Shown: piece after piece, positions 1-8,995 of the stretch | How the letters are laid out: each line of letters starts with the position of its first letter | Numbering within the stretch: position 1 is the stretch's first letter | Notes under the pieces: generated by a model | The model's input: only the letters and a program-made list of their open reading frames with translations | What the model was told of the DNA's origin: nothing | Database searches by the model: none | Translations under genes and position numbers: made by a program | Assembly: GCA_002331625.1 (NCBI GenBank) | Contig: DCZN01000080.1 | Span: 293 to 50,730, forward strand | Length of the DNA stretch: 50,438 bases | Reading direction: 5' to 3' | Source: Nitrospira sp. UBA2083 | GTDB lineage: Bacteria > Nitrospirota > Nitrospiria > Nitrospirales > Nitrospiraceae

Positions 1-1209
1 ATCCTCGACATGCGGCTCCAACGTTTGACGCAATTGGAGCGGACGAAACTCGTCGAAGAGTACCAGGAAGTACTCAAACAGATCGAATATTTGAAGTCAG
101 TCCTTGCGAGTGAGACGCTGGTCCGCACCATCATCAAAGATGAACTCACCGACATTCGTGAAACCTACAGGGATGAGCGGCGGACACAGATCGTTAAAGA
201 AGAGGCAGAAATCAGCCTGGAAGACCTGATCGCCGCAGAAGAAGTGATCGTGACCATTTCTCACTCCGGCTATATCAAACGAAATGCTCTCTCGCTCTAT
301 CGAGCCCAGCGACGAGGGGGCAAGGGCAAGATCGGCATGGGGATCAAAGAAGAGGACTTCGTCGAAAATCTCTTTACTGCCTCCACTCATGATTCACTGC
401 TCTTTTTCACGGATGCCGGCAAGGTCTATTGGTTGAAGGTTCATGAGATTCCGGAGGCGAGTCGAGCTGCGAAGGGCAAGGCGCTCGTCAATCTCCTCGC
501 CTTATCGGGTAGCGAAAAAGTCACCGCGACGTTGCCGGTGAAGGAGTTCCGAGATGACCGCTATATCGTCATGGGTACCAAGAAGGGTGTCATCAAGAAG
601 ACGGAACTATCGGCATTCAGTAATCCACGGCAAGGCGGGATCATTGCGCTGGGACTCGAAGGCGGTGATCGGCTGATCGGAGTTCAGCTGACCGATGGGC
701 AGCGGGAGATCCTTCTCGGGACACGACAAGGCATCACGATTCGATTCAAAGAAGAAGAAGTGAGAGCAATGGGTCGGACGGCCTATGGTGTCAAGGGAAT
801 CACCCTCGAAGAAGGAAACGAAGTCATCGGGATGGAAACGATCACTCCCGACTCCACTACCTCTATCTTGACCGTGACGGAGGGCGGCTACGGAAAACGA
901 ACACCCGTTGGCGAATATCGTGTTCAGGGTCGTGGTGGGAAAGGGATTATCAGCGTCAAGACGACTGAACGAAATGGACTGGCCATCGGCTTCCTGCAGG
1001 TACGCGACGGCGATGAAATCATGTTGATCGCCGCGCAGGGGAAAGTGCTTCGCTGCAAGGTAGACGACATCCGCGAAATCGGCCGGAACACCCAAGGGGT
1101 TCGTATTCTCGATCTCGATGGCGAAGGAGACCGAGTCGTCGGCGTCGCGAGGCTGGCGGAAGTGGTCGAACGAGAGGATGCAGGTTCGGAAGACACGCCC
1201 GAGGCCTAA
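1..1209 (+). CDS. gyrA: DNA gyrase subunit A, C-terminal part (5' truncated by window)
   Basis: The frame is open from base 1, so the start lies outside the window and only about 402 codons remain. The first residues (ILDMRLQRLTQLE) belong to the end of the coiled-coil and breakage-reunion region. The rest is the beta-pinwheel DNA-wrapping domain, with the GyrA-box QRRGGKG at about residue 100 of the visible part and repeated blades of the type VRxMGRxAxGVxGI. With GyrB it introduces negative supercoils in the cytoplasm. The GyrA-box favours gyrase over the ParC paralogue. The tail is short and acidic. The next gene on the same strand begins 23 bp later. Confidence 0.96.
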   Translation: MLDMRLQRLTQLERTKLVEEYQEVLKQIEYLKSVLASETLVRTIIKDELTDIRETYRDERRTQIVKEEAEISLEDLIAAEEVIVTISHSGYIKRNALSLYRAQRRGGKGKIGMGIKEEDFVENLFTASTHDSLLFFTDAGKVYWLKVHEIPEASRAAKGKALVNLLALSGSEKVTATLPVKEFRDDRYIVMGTKKGVIKKTELSAFSNPRQGGIIALGLEGGDRLIGVQLTDGQREILLGTRQGITIRFKEEEVRAMGRTAYGVKGITLEEGNEVIGMETITPDSTTSILTVTEGGYGKRTPVGEYRVQGRGGKGIISVKTTERNGLAIGFLQVRDGDEIMLIAAQGKVLRCKVDDIREIGRNTQGVRILDLDGEGDRVVGVARLAEVVEREDAGSEDTPEA

Positions 1210-1232
1210 TCTGACGAAGCCGCAGTTGTTCC

Positions 1233-1844
1233 ATGCACGAGCAGGTATCGACTCCTATTCCGCCCGCCGGCCCTAAGACCAAGAAGCCGCTCGATATCGT
1301 CGTCAAATTCGCGCTGGGTGTCTTTGTAGGATCCTTCGCGCTGATTTGGGGAGGCATGTATTTGAGTCGCCCCGATCGGTCGATTCCTCCCTATACGGTC
1401 GGTGCGCAATCCGGTCATATCGTCACGGCGGACGTTCCTCGCGGAACAACCGACAAGGAGATTGAATCGCTGGTGAAGCGATTCCGAAAGGTTGGCCACC
1501 AAACGCACGACTTCGCGCGCATGAAGATCTACCCGACCACTCCAGGCGATTCCGGTGGTCCGTACAGACAGATTCTGATCTATGTGTTCGATGACCACGG
1601 CTGGACGGATCCAGAAGTCCTGGCCAAGTATCTGGGTGGGGATACTGCGGTGATCAAGGATTATGAACGAGCGATGCGCGGATACTATCGATTGCTGGAT
1701 CAGGAGGAAGAAGGAGGCGTCGGCCCCATCTCTAAAAATGGACAGGCTACCACCGAGACACGAATCCTCTTCAAGGGGCTTGTGACGGACCCTTTGCCGG
1801 TTGAGGCGGAGACTGAGAAGGATACCTCGATATCACCTCTCTAA
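1233..1844 (+). CDS. Uncharacterised single-span membrane protein
   Basis: 203 residues, not recognised. Residues 1-18 are polar and proline-rich, followed by one hydrophobic segment (about 20-42, LDIVVKFALGVFVGSFALIW), which suggests a signal anchor with the remainder outside the cytoplasm. The soluble part contains a GDSGGPYRQILIYVFDDHGW stretch but no protease triad was identified. It follows gyrA closely, so co-transcription is possible. Its last 74 bp overlap the convergent DciA-like gene on the other strand. Confidence 0.75.
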   Translation: MHEQVSTPIPPAGPKTKKPLDIVVKFALGVFVGSFALIWGGMYLSRPDRSIPPYTVGAQSGHIVTADVPRGTTDKEIESLVKRFRKVGHQTHDFARMKIYPTTPGDSGGPYRQILIYVFDDHGWTDPEVLAKYLGGDTAVIKDYERAMRGYYRLLDQEEEGGVGPISKNGQATTETRILFKGLVTDPLPVEAETEKDTSISPL

Positions 1845-2271
1845 GCCGCTCACGGATGGACGGATCTTGGATCATGGCCGTATGCGACACCAACTCAGTC
1901 CAGGATTGCTCTGACTGAGTCGACCCGAGATCGGAGTCGGGGCTGACGGACACCTCCGGTTCACCGGGAATCTCTCCAACGCGAAAGGCAATGTCCGTGA
2001 CAACCCCCGTTCCTGACTCTGCTTGCAACTTCAGTAAGAGCGCCGGTTTGAGGAAGGTCAGCTGGTTCAGCCAGACGGAATTTCTGACGATCAGATAGAG
2101 CTTCTTAAAGCGAACCTGGACCGGCCAGGTGTGGGAGGCCATGGGCTCACCCACGATCTCGCCCCAGCGCTGCTGCAAACGAAGTTCTACAAGTCTGGAT
2201 TCGAGGCCGAGCCGCTTCGCAAGGCCTGAGAGGATACTGCCGAAGGAATCGAGTGTACCTGGGCCGATCAT
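1771..2271 (-). CDS. DciA-like (DUF721) protein
   Basis: 166 residues matching the DUF721/DciA family. The N-terminal module has the pattern LxxLxxRLGLExRLxExxLxxxWxEIVGExxAxHTxP, followed by the KKLYLIVRNSVWLNQLTFLKPALL strand-helix segment typical of the family. In many bacteria DciA recruits the replicative helicase DnaB in place of DnaC/DnaI. That role is family knowledge and is not shown here. The C-terminal 60 residues are low-complexity and look disordered. The 3' end overlaps the convergent upstream gene by 74 bp. Confidence 0.8.
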   Translation of the reverse strand: MIGPGTLDSFGSILSGLAKRLGLESRLVELRLQQRWGEIVGEPMASHTWPVQVRFKKLYLIVRNSVWLNQLTFLKPALLLKLQAESGTGVVTDIAFRVGEIPGEPEVSVSPDSDLGSTQSEQSWTELVSHTAMIQDPSIRERLREVISRYPSQSPPQPAKGPSQAP

Positions 2272-2323
2272 GTGGCATCATAGGCGGTAGCCGAGACCGA
2301 GATCAAGGCGCCGGAGTCAGAGC

Positions 2324-2797
2324 ATGGCGAAAGAGACGGAAGATCAGTCGAGGGTTGTGGCCACCAATCGGAAGGCCTACCACGACTATTTTATCGAGGA
2401 CAAATTCGAAGCTGGGATTGTGCTCAGGGGCACCGAGGTGAAATCACTTCGGGATAGGCGAGTGAACTTACAAGATAGCTATGCCGGCGTCAAAGATGGC
2501 GAGGTCTTTCTCTACCACTGCCACATCAGTCCCTATAGTCACGGCAATATCATGAATCATGATCCAATTCGAACCCGCAAGCTGCTCCTGCATCGAAAGG
2601 AAATCAACAAGCTTCTCGGAAAGACTCAACAGAAGGGGCTGACGCTGATCCCGTTACGGATCTATTTTTCAGCGCGAGGGCAGGCCAAGGTCGAACTCGG
2701 ATTAGCCAAGGGGAAGAAGCAGCATGATCGACGGGACTCGATCAAAGCGAGAGAGGCCGGAAGAGAAGTTGAACGGGCGATCAAAGAACGGAAGTAA
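2324..2797 (+). CDS. smpB: SsrA-binding protein SmpB
   Basis: 157 residues, normal SmpB length. The conserved blocks are present: [29 protein letters not shown], the [15 protein letters not shown] segment, the [13 protein letters not shown] motif, and a basic C-terminal tail ([29 protein letters not shown]) that becomes helical in the ribosomal A site. It binds tmRNA and delivers it to stalled ribosomes. A GGAG ribosome-binding site lies 8-9 nt before the ATG. No tmRNA gene was seen in the adjacent intergenic region. Confidence 0.97.
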   Translation: MAKETEDQSRVVATNRKAYHDYFIEDKFEAGIVLRGTEVKSLRDRRVNLQDSYAGVKDGEVFLYHCHISPYSHGNIMNHDPIRTRKLLLHRKEINKLLGKTQQKGLTLIPLRIYFSARGQAKVELGLAKGKKQHDRRDSIKAREAGREVERAIKERK

Positions 2798-2987
2798 AGT
2801 TCCTCACTGTGTTGATGATCGAGCAACCATCCACGGCCGTGTCTCCTGCCTTTTGGGCTCAAGGAGATCAGGCCGTGGAGGCACCCGTGTCAACGAACGC
2901 TTCGCACGGCGCACAGAGTGAACCCACCATCTGACTCAGCGTCATTTATCGTCCCCGACCGGACCAGAAGTTTCGCTCATCGGCTAG

Positions 2988-3071
2988 CTATTCATGGTCG
3001 AGGTACAGCGCCTTCAGCATCACTCCAAACACGGCGGTCAGTGCGAGCAGTGCAAAGAAGATCGTCATCAT
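2988..3071 (-). CDS. Micro membrane protein 1 (CydX-like?)
   Basis: A 27-codon ORF starting ATG ATG. If the second ATG (3068) is used the product is 26 residues. A strong extended Shine-Dalgarno (AAAGGGGGTGA) precedes it. The product is a single hydrophobic span ending in charged residues, with core AVFGVMLKALYLDHE. It aligns without gaps to the second micro-ORF at 3345-3425, with 9 of 26 positions identical including the FGV core. The FGV...AL.L(D/E)H ending recalls the cytochrome bd small subunit CydX, but alignment needs an indel and no cydAB is in the window, so the family is a guess. A palindrome lies 66 bp upstream. Confidence 0.6.
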   Translation of the reverse strand: MMTIFFALLALTAVFGVMLKALYLDHE

Positions 3072-3136
3072 ATATTCACCCCCTTTCAACTACAAAAAGG
3101 GTAACGCTCGAAAATGAATAGTAAATGATGAAATCA

Positions 3137-3150
3137 TGAAGAAATCTTCA
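3137..3150. promoter_or_regulatory. Palindrome upstream of micro-ORF 1
   Basis: TGAAGAAATCTTCA, inside a longer perfect dyad TCATGAAG-AAAT-CTTCATGA. It lies 66 bp upstream of the minus-strand start codon at 3071. The same half-sites (TGAAGA-N2-TCTTCA) occur at 3496-3509 before the sister micro-ORF at nearly the same distance, which makes it a candidate operator. Confidence 0.55.
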
Positions 3151-3344
3151 TGAATCAACCATCAATGCTGGCCAACTATCGATGGTGAGCTACCGAGGAC
3201 TAAATAGAGAATTTGATGGGGACTCGGGGCCGAGACGGTTAGTACTCTCTGGCGGAGGCGAGCCGGATCACAAGGTCATAATTGCCTGGCAAACAGGATC
3301 CTCTCTGCCCAACCCCCGCCTACAGCAGGTCGTACTTAACTCAT

Positions 3345-3425
3345 CTACCGATTCGCAAGCTGCAACATGGCATACAGCACGCCGAAAATGGCGGCTAAGA
3401 TGAACACTTCAATAAAGGAAATCAT
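3345..3425 (-). CDS. Micro membrane protein 2 (paralogue of 2988-3071)
   Basis: A 26-residue ORF with one hydrophobic span (FIEVFILAAIFGVLYAMLQL) ending ANR. The leader GAAAGGGGGTGAATA is identical over 15 nt to that of the first micro-ORF. The start ATG lies 9 nt after the GGGGGTGA ribosome-binding core. It shares F4, L10, A12, F14-G15-V16, L21 and L23 with the sister peptide when aligned from the 26-residue start. The hydrophobicity, matched lengths, strong translation signals and a shared upstream dyad argue for real expressed peptides, probably small subunits of a membrane complex. Confidence 0.6.
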   Translation of the reverse strand: MISFIEVFILAAIFGVLYAMLQLANR

Positions 3426-3495
3426 GATGGCTATTCACCCCCTTTCGCTTTCTACCTGTATACGCCTCCAAGATGAAGCCTCCATGAGGGGATCG

Positions 3496-3509
3496 TGAAG
3501 AGTTCTTCA
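3496..3509. promoter_or_regulatory. Palindrome upstream of micro-ORF 2
   Basis: TGAAGAGTTCTTCA, with the same half-sites as 3137-3150 and 71 bp before the start codon at 3425. A weak -10-like TATACA lies between it and the ribosome-binding site on the minus strand (about 3460), with no good -35. Confidence 0.5.
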
Positions 3510-3950
3510 TCATGAGAGGGCCGTCTAGGCGAAAAGCAGCCTCTCCTCAGCACCAAGAGATTTGCGAGTAGCTGTGATACCCCGGATCGATCCACCGCTT
3601 TTGGTTAACCTCGAGCAGAGAGGGGCCCTTTTAGCTGCGTTTCTGGTGTGAAGATAACCGTCTCTCCGCGTCCGATGATTCCGGATGGAACATAAGATCA
3701 TGTACGAGACCACATCTTTACCTGCACTCATCACCGGTACACCGGGAAGCACGGGTGTTCAAAGATGTCTAAGTCATGAATTATGAACGTGTTCTCCGCT
3801 CTCTTACACAAGTCAGATTCAGGTCTATAGCTTAAGTCCCCTTGCCAGGGGCCGCGTTTCGGATATCCTTAACAAGGATCTCTCGCCTTTCACACCACGA
3901 TGTGTTTCAGTCTCGGGGTGGGACTGATCACCCGTGCAAGGAGACCATGG
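3510..3950. other. Intergenic, no gene seen
   Basis: No ORF with a ribosome-binding site and no RNA gene were recognised on either strand. A short CCCCTTGCCAGGGG dyad is present near 3839. The stretch would contain any promoter for the plus-strand gene at 3951 and the far-upstream region of micro-ORF 2. Confidence 0.5.
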
Positions 3951-5027
3951 ATGACGATGAGAGTCAGTTGTCCCATCTGCGAGAACCGGCAAGAAATGAC
4001 TGCCAACGCCGCTGAGATTGGAATCTCCCAGACAAGCTGTACCAACTGTCAGGCCAACCTGGTGCTTCCCGTGCCAGGGTCACAGGAAATCGGCACTCGT
4101 CGACAGAGATCAATACCTCATGCTCAACGAGTCACCGCGACTTCTCCAGAGGATCATGATCAACAGCGTATCGGTATGGCCTTTTCAGTAGGGCTGTGCC
4201 TGTTGCTCTATGCCGTGGTGGGCTTTGGGGGCAATAGCTCTCTGCAGGGATGGAAGAGTTCCGAGCCGTATCAATTGTCCGAAGCCTTTGTCCGTAGTAA
4301 CCCGCAGATTCAGCGTCTGGTCGGTAACGAGATGGAGTTCGATTGGTTCCCCAATGGACAGGTGCAGGTGAATGGACCGGAAGGGTGGGCGCAGTATCAC
4401 CTCACGGTTTCCGGACCATCCGGAACCGCGCTTGTGCAGGTTCGTTTGGTCAGACAGCAGGACCAGTGGGAAATCGTTGAGGCGGGGTACACAGATTCAC
4501 ACGGTGCCCACATATCACTCCTCTCGACGGAGGCAACGGATCGACCAGAAAACCCGACGCGCAGTGTCGAGGCTAAGGCAACTGGGCCGAGTGTGATCCA
4601 GAGTAACGTTCGGTTGACTGAACAGCAAGTTGAGCAGGTCTTACAGTCGGTGGAGCGGGCGCTTCACGCTAAGGATGTGGATGGATTTTTCCAGCATATG
4701 GGAGAAGATCTCCAGGTCAACATATCCTTGCAGCTGCCAACGGAGACGCAAAGACGAACGCTCACGCGAACGCAATACCGAACCGAACTCCTGGCCGGTT
4801 TTCGCACGACCAAGAGTTCCGCCTTCCATCGTGACGCGACCACGATCGCCATTGCACCGGACGGACAGCATGCTCAGGCGAGCTTTCATATGACGGAGAG
4901 CACCACTCTTCAGAACGGACGCACGATAACGCTCGACGGAAACGAGGTGGTAACGTTTCGCCTCCGGAATGGGAGGCCCCTGACCGAGCGCATTGAAGCG
5001 TCGCTTCAACTCCGGTCACTCCTCTGA
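3951..5027 (+). CDS. Zinc-ribbon membrane protein with Coa1-like and NTF2-like regions
   Basis: 358 residues from the ATG that follows AAGGAG; the frame is open further upstream to 3900 but without a ribosome-binding site. Residues 5-40 form a zinc ribbon (CPIC...CTNC), as in MJ0042-type finger proteins. A transmembrane helix follows (about 75-95, MAFSVGLCLLLYAVVGFGG). Residues about 105-195 resemble the Coa1/Tim21-type fold (SEAFVRSNPQIQRLVGNEM ... VSGPSGTALVQVRLV ... WEIVEAGY). The C-terminal 130 residues look like an NTF2/SnoaL-type domain. Function is unknown. The next gene also begins with a zinc ribbon, so the two may share a substrate or site. Confidence 0.75.
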   Translation: MTMRVSCPICENRQEMTANAAEIGISQTSCTNCQANLVLPVPGSQEIGTRRQRSIPHAQRVTATSPEDHDQQRIGMAFSVGLCLLLYAVVGFGGNSSLQGWKSSEPYQLSEAFVRSNPQIQRLVGNEMEFDWFPNGQVQVNGPEGWAQYHLTVSGPSGTALVQVRLVRQQDQWEIVEAGYTDSHGAHISLLSTEATDRPENPTRSVEAKATGPSVIQSNVRLTEQQVEQVLQSVERALHAKDVDGFFQHMGEDLQVNISLQLPTETQRRTLTRTQYRTELLAGFRTTKSSAFHRDATTIAIAPDGQHAQASFHMTESTTLQNGRTITLDGNEVVTFRLRNGRPLTERIEASLQLRSLL

Positions 5028-5089
5028 GTGGCAGGGCATCGGGCTGGCTCACATGGCAAACCGTCATCGAAATTGACGAGAGGTGGTTG

Positions 5090-6274
5090 ATGTTAGGACT
5101 CTTCCAAACAGATAGTGGACTGCATCTGACCTGTCACCAGTGCCGCACCCGCCACCGAGTCCGTAATTCTCAGACACTCAAAACACGCACACGAGCACGC
5201 TGTAAACAGTGTCGCACGCCCTTTGTCGTAGTGGCTGCCGAAGCAGAACAACCCGCGAGCCTTGCTTCTCAGGTCGGAGACGATCCACTTGAAACGGCGG
5301 CGCGAGAAGACGGCCCGGACACGAATGTCTCCGCTCAGACCCGACGATTTGGCTTCGCGGGTAACGGGGGGTCTCTGTTCGGGATCTCTCTCGTGAATAT
5401 TTTCCTCACGCTCGTCACGTGCGGCATTTACATGTTCTGGGCCAAAGTGCGTGTGCGGCGGTATCTTTTCAGTCAAACCGAATTCGCCGGGGATCGCTTT
5501 GCGTATCACGGCACGGGATCGGAACTCTTCCGGGGCTTCTTGAAGGCGAGTCTGGTGTTTGGGATCCCCTACGCCTGTCTCGCGATGGGGCCAGAGTTAC
5601 TCGGGATGGAAGTCTGGATGCAGGTGACCGCTCGCCTTATGGCCGGCGGCTTGTTTGTGGCCTTTATTCCCGTCGCGACCGTAGGTGCGCGCCGGTACCG
5701 GCTCACGCGGACGTCCTGGCGCGGCATTCGCTGTTCGTTTGTGGGATCTGCTTGGCAGTACGTCAAGCTCTATCTTACCGGCGCAACCCTGAATGTGATC
5801 ACATTGGGAGTCTATTACCCATTTTTTGATGCACGACGACAGACCTTTCTTGTTTCCCATTCGTGTGTCGGCAACCAGTCGTTCCGCTTCGACGGAAAGG
5901 GCACCGGTCTGGCGAAGGACTTCTGCCTCGCCGTTCTGCTCACCCCGGTCGCGTTGGGGTTGAACTGGTTTTGGTACAGTGCGAAGCGACAGCGGTATTA
6001 CTGGGAACGCACCTCCTTGGCCGAGGGCCGATTCACCTTCACGGGAACCGGGGGTGAGGTATGCCGCTTGAAAGTTGGGAATTTCTTCTTGCTCGTGTTC
6101 ACGCTGGGCTTCGCATGGCCGTGGACCTCCACTCGGAATGCGCGCTTCGTCTTGGACCACCTGACGTTCACGGGGTCTGCGGATCTCGACACACTCACCC
6201 AGTCGCTGCAATCGGCTTCGCCAACCGGTGAAGGTCTCGATGGGTTTCTGGATACTGGGTTCGAACTTGGCTAG
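5090..6274 (+). CDS. Zinc-ribbon DUF898 (YjgN-family) membrane protein
   Basis: 394 residues starting at ATG 5090 after GAGAGG. Residues 10-45 hold a zinc ribbon (CHQCRTRH ... CKQCRTPF). After a polar linker comes the DUF898 domain, with FGFAGNGGSLFGISLVNIFLTLVTCGIYMFWAKVRVRRYLFSQTEF and two further repeats of the W-x-x-x-R-x-R-x-x-x motif after hydrophobic segments, giving about six membrane spans. DUF898/YjgN is an uncharacterised inner-membrane family. The downstream M48 protease overlaps its 3' end, so the two are translationally linked and likely act together. Confidence 0.85.
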   Translation: MLGLFQTDSGLHLTCHQCRTRHRVRNSQTLKTRTRARCKQCRTPFVVVAAEAEQPASLASQVGDDPLETAAREDGPDTNVSAQTRRFGFAGNGGSLFGISLVNIFLTLVTCGIYMFWAKVRVRRYLFSQTEFAGDRFAYHGTGSELFRGFLKASLVFGIPYACLAMGPELLGMEVWMQVTARLMAGGLFVAFIPVATVGARRYRLTRTSWRGIRCSFVGSAWQYVKLYLTGATLNVITLGVYYPFFDARRQTFLVSHSCVGNQSFRFDGKGTGLAKDFCLAVLLTPVALGLNWFWYSAKRQRYYWERTSLAEGRFTFTGTGGEVCRLKVGNFFLLVFTLGFAWPWTSTRNARFVLDHLTFTGSADLDTLTQSLQSASPTGEGLDGFLDTGFELG

Positions 6275-7421
6275 TGTCACAACCGCCAAGGCCTGGGCCG
6301 GGTACTACCTGGATGGGAAAACTGCCGCTCGCCAGCAGGTCACCGTTCACACGTCAGCCCATGCCCTCCTGATCACGTGCGAGGATGGTCATCAGATGAC
6401 ATGGCCCTATGGCGCGATTCGCCAAACGCAAGGCGCCTACAAGGGTGAACCCGTGCGTCTTGAATACGGAGCCGAACCAGCCCAGGCTCTCGTGATTTCG
6501 GATTCCGGCTTCTTGTACACCGTACATGAAGCAGCCCCCACGCAAACGACGCATCTGCACAATCCGCTCAATCGTGAAGTACGCGTCCGTCTCACCTACG
6601 TGGCCGCTGTCGCAGTCATCGTCATCGGAGGGGTGCTGTATCTGTGGGGTATTCCTGGGCTGGCGTCTGTCATTGCTCCACGGGTGCCAGTGGAATGGGA
6701 AACGCGATTGGGCGAGGCCGTGATCGAGCAACTAGCTCCTTCGTCTGCTCGTTGCATCGATCCACCCCGAACGGAAACGCTGGATAGAATCGTCGCCGCC
6801 CTCATGGGCCAGACACAGTCGCCATATACCATGCACGTCATTGTCGTCCGTGACCCGAAAATCAATGCGCTTGCGCTGCCTGGCGGCATCATCGTGGTCT
6901 TCAGCGGATTGCTGGAACGAACGGAAACGCCCGGGCAATTTGCCGGCGTGCTCGCGCACGAGCTGCAGCATATTCTCAAACGCCATACAACTAGGGCGAT
7001 CATCGAGCAGGCCTCGACCAGCCTACTCTTGGCCGTCATCGGCGGTGATTTTTCTGGGGCGATGGCCTATGGATTGGAGGGGGCGCGTACGCTGGGCCGG
7101 TTGCAGTACAGTCGACAATTCGAAGACGAGGCCGATGCGCAGGGTATGCGCATGCTGCTGGAGGCCGGCATCGATCCACAAGACATGATCGCCTTTTACC
7201 AGATCATGAAGGAGAAGTCGCCCAATCCATCTGGCGGCGTCTGGGCCTATTTCTCCACTCACCCGTCCACCGAGGACCGCATCGACAGGTTAACCTCCTT
7301 GAGCAACGCGGCGTCCACGAAACCAGCCACGTTCTTGCCGGATGTTGATTGGACCAGGACCCGGGCGCTATGTCGTGCGTTGTCTCCTCAAACGGCGGAC
7401 CCGGTCTCTAGCACACCATGA
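6240..7421 (+). CDS. M48-family membrane-bound zinc metalloprotease
   Basis: 393 residues from ATG 6240, which follows GGTGAAGG by 5 nt and lies 35 bp inside the preceding gene. A GTG at 6228 and a TTG at 6267 are alternatives. The N-terminal ~110 residues form a small domain (AWAGYYLDGKTAARQQVTVH) often fused to such proteases. One transmembrane helix lies near 125-145. The catalytic site is HELQH (in VLAHELQHILKRHT), and the downstream glutamate ligand is in the FEDEADAQGM block. The family performs protein quality control at the envelope. The overlap with a DUF898 gene suggests a joint envelope function. Confidence 0.87.
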   Translation: MGFWILGSNLASVTTAKAWAGYYLDGKTAARQQVTVHTSAHALLITCEDGHQMTWPYGAIRQTQGAYKGEPVRLEYGAEPAQALVISDSGFLYTVHEAAPTQTTHLHNPLNREVRVRLTYVAAVAVIVIGGVLYLWGIPGLASVIAPRVPVEWETRLGEAVIEQLAPSSARCIDPPRTETLDRIVAALMGQTQSPYTMHVIVVRDPKINALALPGGIIVVFSGLLERTETPGQFAGVLAHELQHILKRHTTRAIIEQASTSLLLAVIGGDFSGAMAYGLEGARTLGRLQYSRQFEDEADAQGMRMLLEAGIDPQDMIAFYQIMKEKSPNPSGGVWAYFSTHPSTEDRIDRLTSLSNAASTKPATFLPDVDWTRTRALCRALSPQTADPVSSTP

Positions 7422-7558
7422 CCTCTACCCTTAGGGAAAGGGTTTGGATTTACCCTGCGACCAGTAAATAACGGTCACGGCGCGCAAGGTGTTTCCCACA
7501 GTCACAATCAACGAGGCTGCATAACCTACGTGGCCACTTGAATTCTTACTGCCATTCG
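7422..7558. terminator. Convergent intergenic region with small hairpin
   Basis: Lies between the converging protease and histidine kinase genes. It contains ACCCTT-N5-AAGGGT at 7427-7443 followed by a T-rich stretch, a weak terminator for the protease transcript. Confidence 0.35.
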
Positions 7559-8995
7559 CTAAGCAGATACAGGTTGCTGGGCTAAGGCCGGTAAACGCAG
7601 GGTGAAGACGGAACCTTTGTTGACTTCGCTGACGACGGAAATGCTTCCGTTGTGGGCCTCCATGATTTCTTTCACGATGGGCAACCCAAGTCCGGTACCG
7701 GCGGAATCCTTCGCACGGGCCCAGTCGGTCCGGTAGAACCGCTCGAACAGATGGGGAATATTCTCCGGCTCGATGCCATGACCCGTATCCTCAACCGCCA
7801 CGGTGACCTCTTGACCGGCGGTCTGCAGACGAACCGTGACGGCTCCACCGGAAGGCGTGTACCGCAAGGCATTGTCCAGCAGATTGATCAACGCCTGTTT
7901 GAGCCACTGGGCGTCGCCGAGGATGGAGGGAACCGATTGGGCCTCAAAGGTCAATGTAATCTGGCGATCATCCGCCAACAGGATGAGTTCATCCACGAGC
8001 TCCTGAATCAGAGGCTCCAACGCGAGTGGGACGAGACTAACCGGAGGTTTACTGCTGGTGAATTTCGCCAGTGTCAATAATGGGCGCGTGAGGGCAATGA
8101 GCCGATCAACCTGTTGGAGATTATTGAGCAGCACCTCGTGATATTCCTGCGTGGTCCTCGCCTTCATGAGCGCCACCTCCAGGTTGCCCTGCAGAATGGT
8201 CAGAGGCGTTTTCATCTCGTGGGCGGCGATTTCGCAAAAGTTCCGTTGGACCTCACTCCCTCGCTGGAATTGATCCAACACGGAATTGACCGCCTGCGTG
8301 AGACGGCGAAATTCCCGGTAGGGTGAATCCAGCGCCAGTCGTTTCCCGAGGTCGGCGTCGGACATGGTTTCGGCACCCCTGCACAAGGCATCGATCGGAG
8401 CCAGTACTTTCTTGGCCAGCCAGAGGCTGCCGACCCAGGCCACAAACAACGTCGCCCCAGATCCGAGGGTGAGCAGAAAGACGAGACCATGCAGAGTTTC
8501 TTGGTAGTGGAGCAGCGAGGTCTCAGCCTGCAAGATGTACTGGACATGGTTCTTCGCGACCAGGAAAAGAAACAGATGTCGTGCCGGCGTGCCATCAGGC
8601 ATCGTGATGGTGTCGAACAGAATGTTCTTCAGACGGACCTGTTCCAGAACACGAGGGGGGAGTGACGCGACCACCGCAGCGTGGGGGCTTCTCCACACCA
8701 GCGAACCGTTGGTTGAAAAGACGCGCAAGGCATGGGTGACGTCGGGCAAAAAGTGTTGTTCCGTCGCCGTTTGGGTTAATTCGTTGGTTGGCGCGCTGTC
8801 CTTCCCACCGTTTTTGAAGAGCGTGGGTTGCCGCTCGACGAATTCTGCGAGGGTTTCCGCCAACACGAGGAGCCGGCCATCGACAAACCGCTGCAACAAG
8901 ATTTCACTGGCGGCGTAGATGAGTCCGGAAAACAGGAGCAGCCCGGCCATGAGGACGAAGGCGGACGAACTGATTAGACTGCGGAGAGATTTCAT
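7559..8995 (-). CDS. CusS-like sensor histidine kinase
   Basis: 478 residues. TM1 lies at about 10-33 and TM2 near 165-190, enclosing a periplasmic sensor of about 130 residues. A HAMP linker follows, then the HisKA H-box (IAAHEMKTPLTIL). The catalytic domain has the N-box (LINLLDNALRYTPSGG), G1 (VEDTGHGIEP), F-box (LFERFYRTD) and G2 (GTGLGLPIVKEI). This architecture is that of heavy-metal sensor kinases of the CusS/CopS group, but the ligand cannot be told from sequence. Its ATG overlaps the stop of the response regulator gene by 4 bp, so the two are one operon. Confidence 0.92.
   Translation of the reverse strand: MKSLRSLISSSAFVLMAGLLLFSGLIYAASEILLQRFVDGRLLVLAETLAEFVERQPTLFKNGGKDSAPTNELTQTATEQHFLPDVTHALRVFSTNGSLVWRSPHAAVVASLPPRVLEQVRLKNILFDTITMPDGTPARHLFLFLVAKNHVQYILQAETSLLHYQETLHGLVFLLTLGSGATLFVAWVGSLWLAKKVLAPIDALCRGAETMSDADLGKRLALDSPYREFRRLTQAVNSVLDQFQRGSEVQRNFCEIAAHEMKTPLTILQGNLEVALMKARTTQEYHEVLLNNLQQVDRLIALTRPLLTLAKFTSSKPPVSLVPLALEPLIQELVDELILLADDRQITLTFEAQSVPSILGDAQWLKQALINLLDNALRYTPSGGAVTVRLQTAGQEVTVAVEDTGHGIEPENIPHLFERFYRTDWARAKDSAGTGLGLPIVKEIMEAHNGSISVVSEVNKGSVFTLRLPALAQQPVSA

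Noticed and set aside
2798..3950. Possible tmRNA beside smpB
   Set aside because: No tRNA-Ala-like ends or tag reading frame were found.
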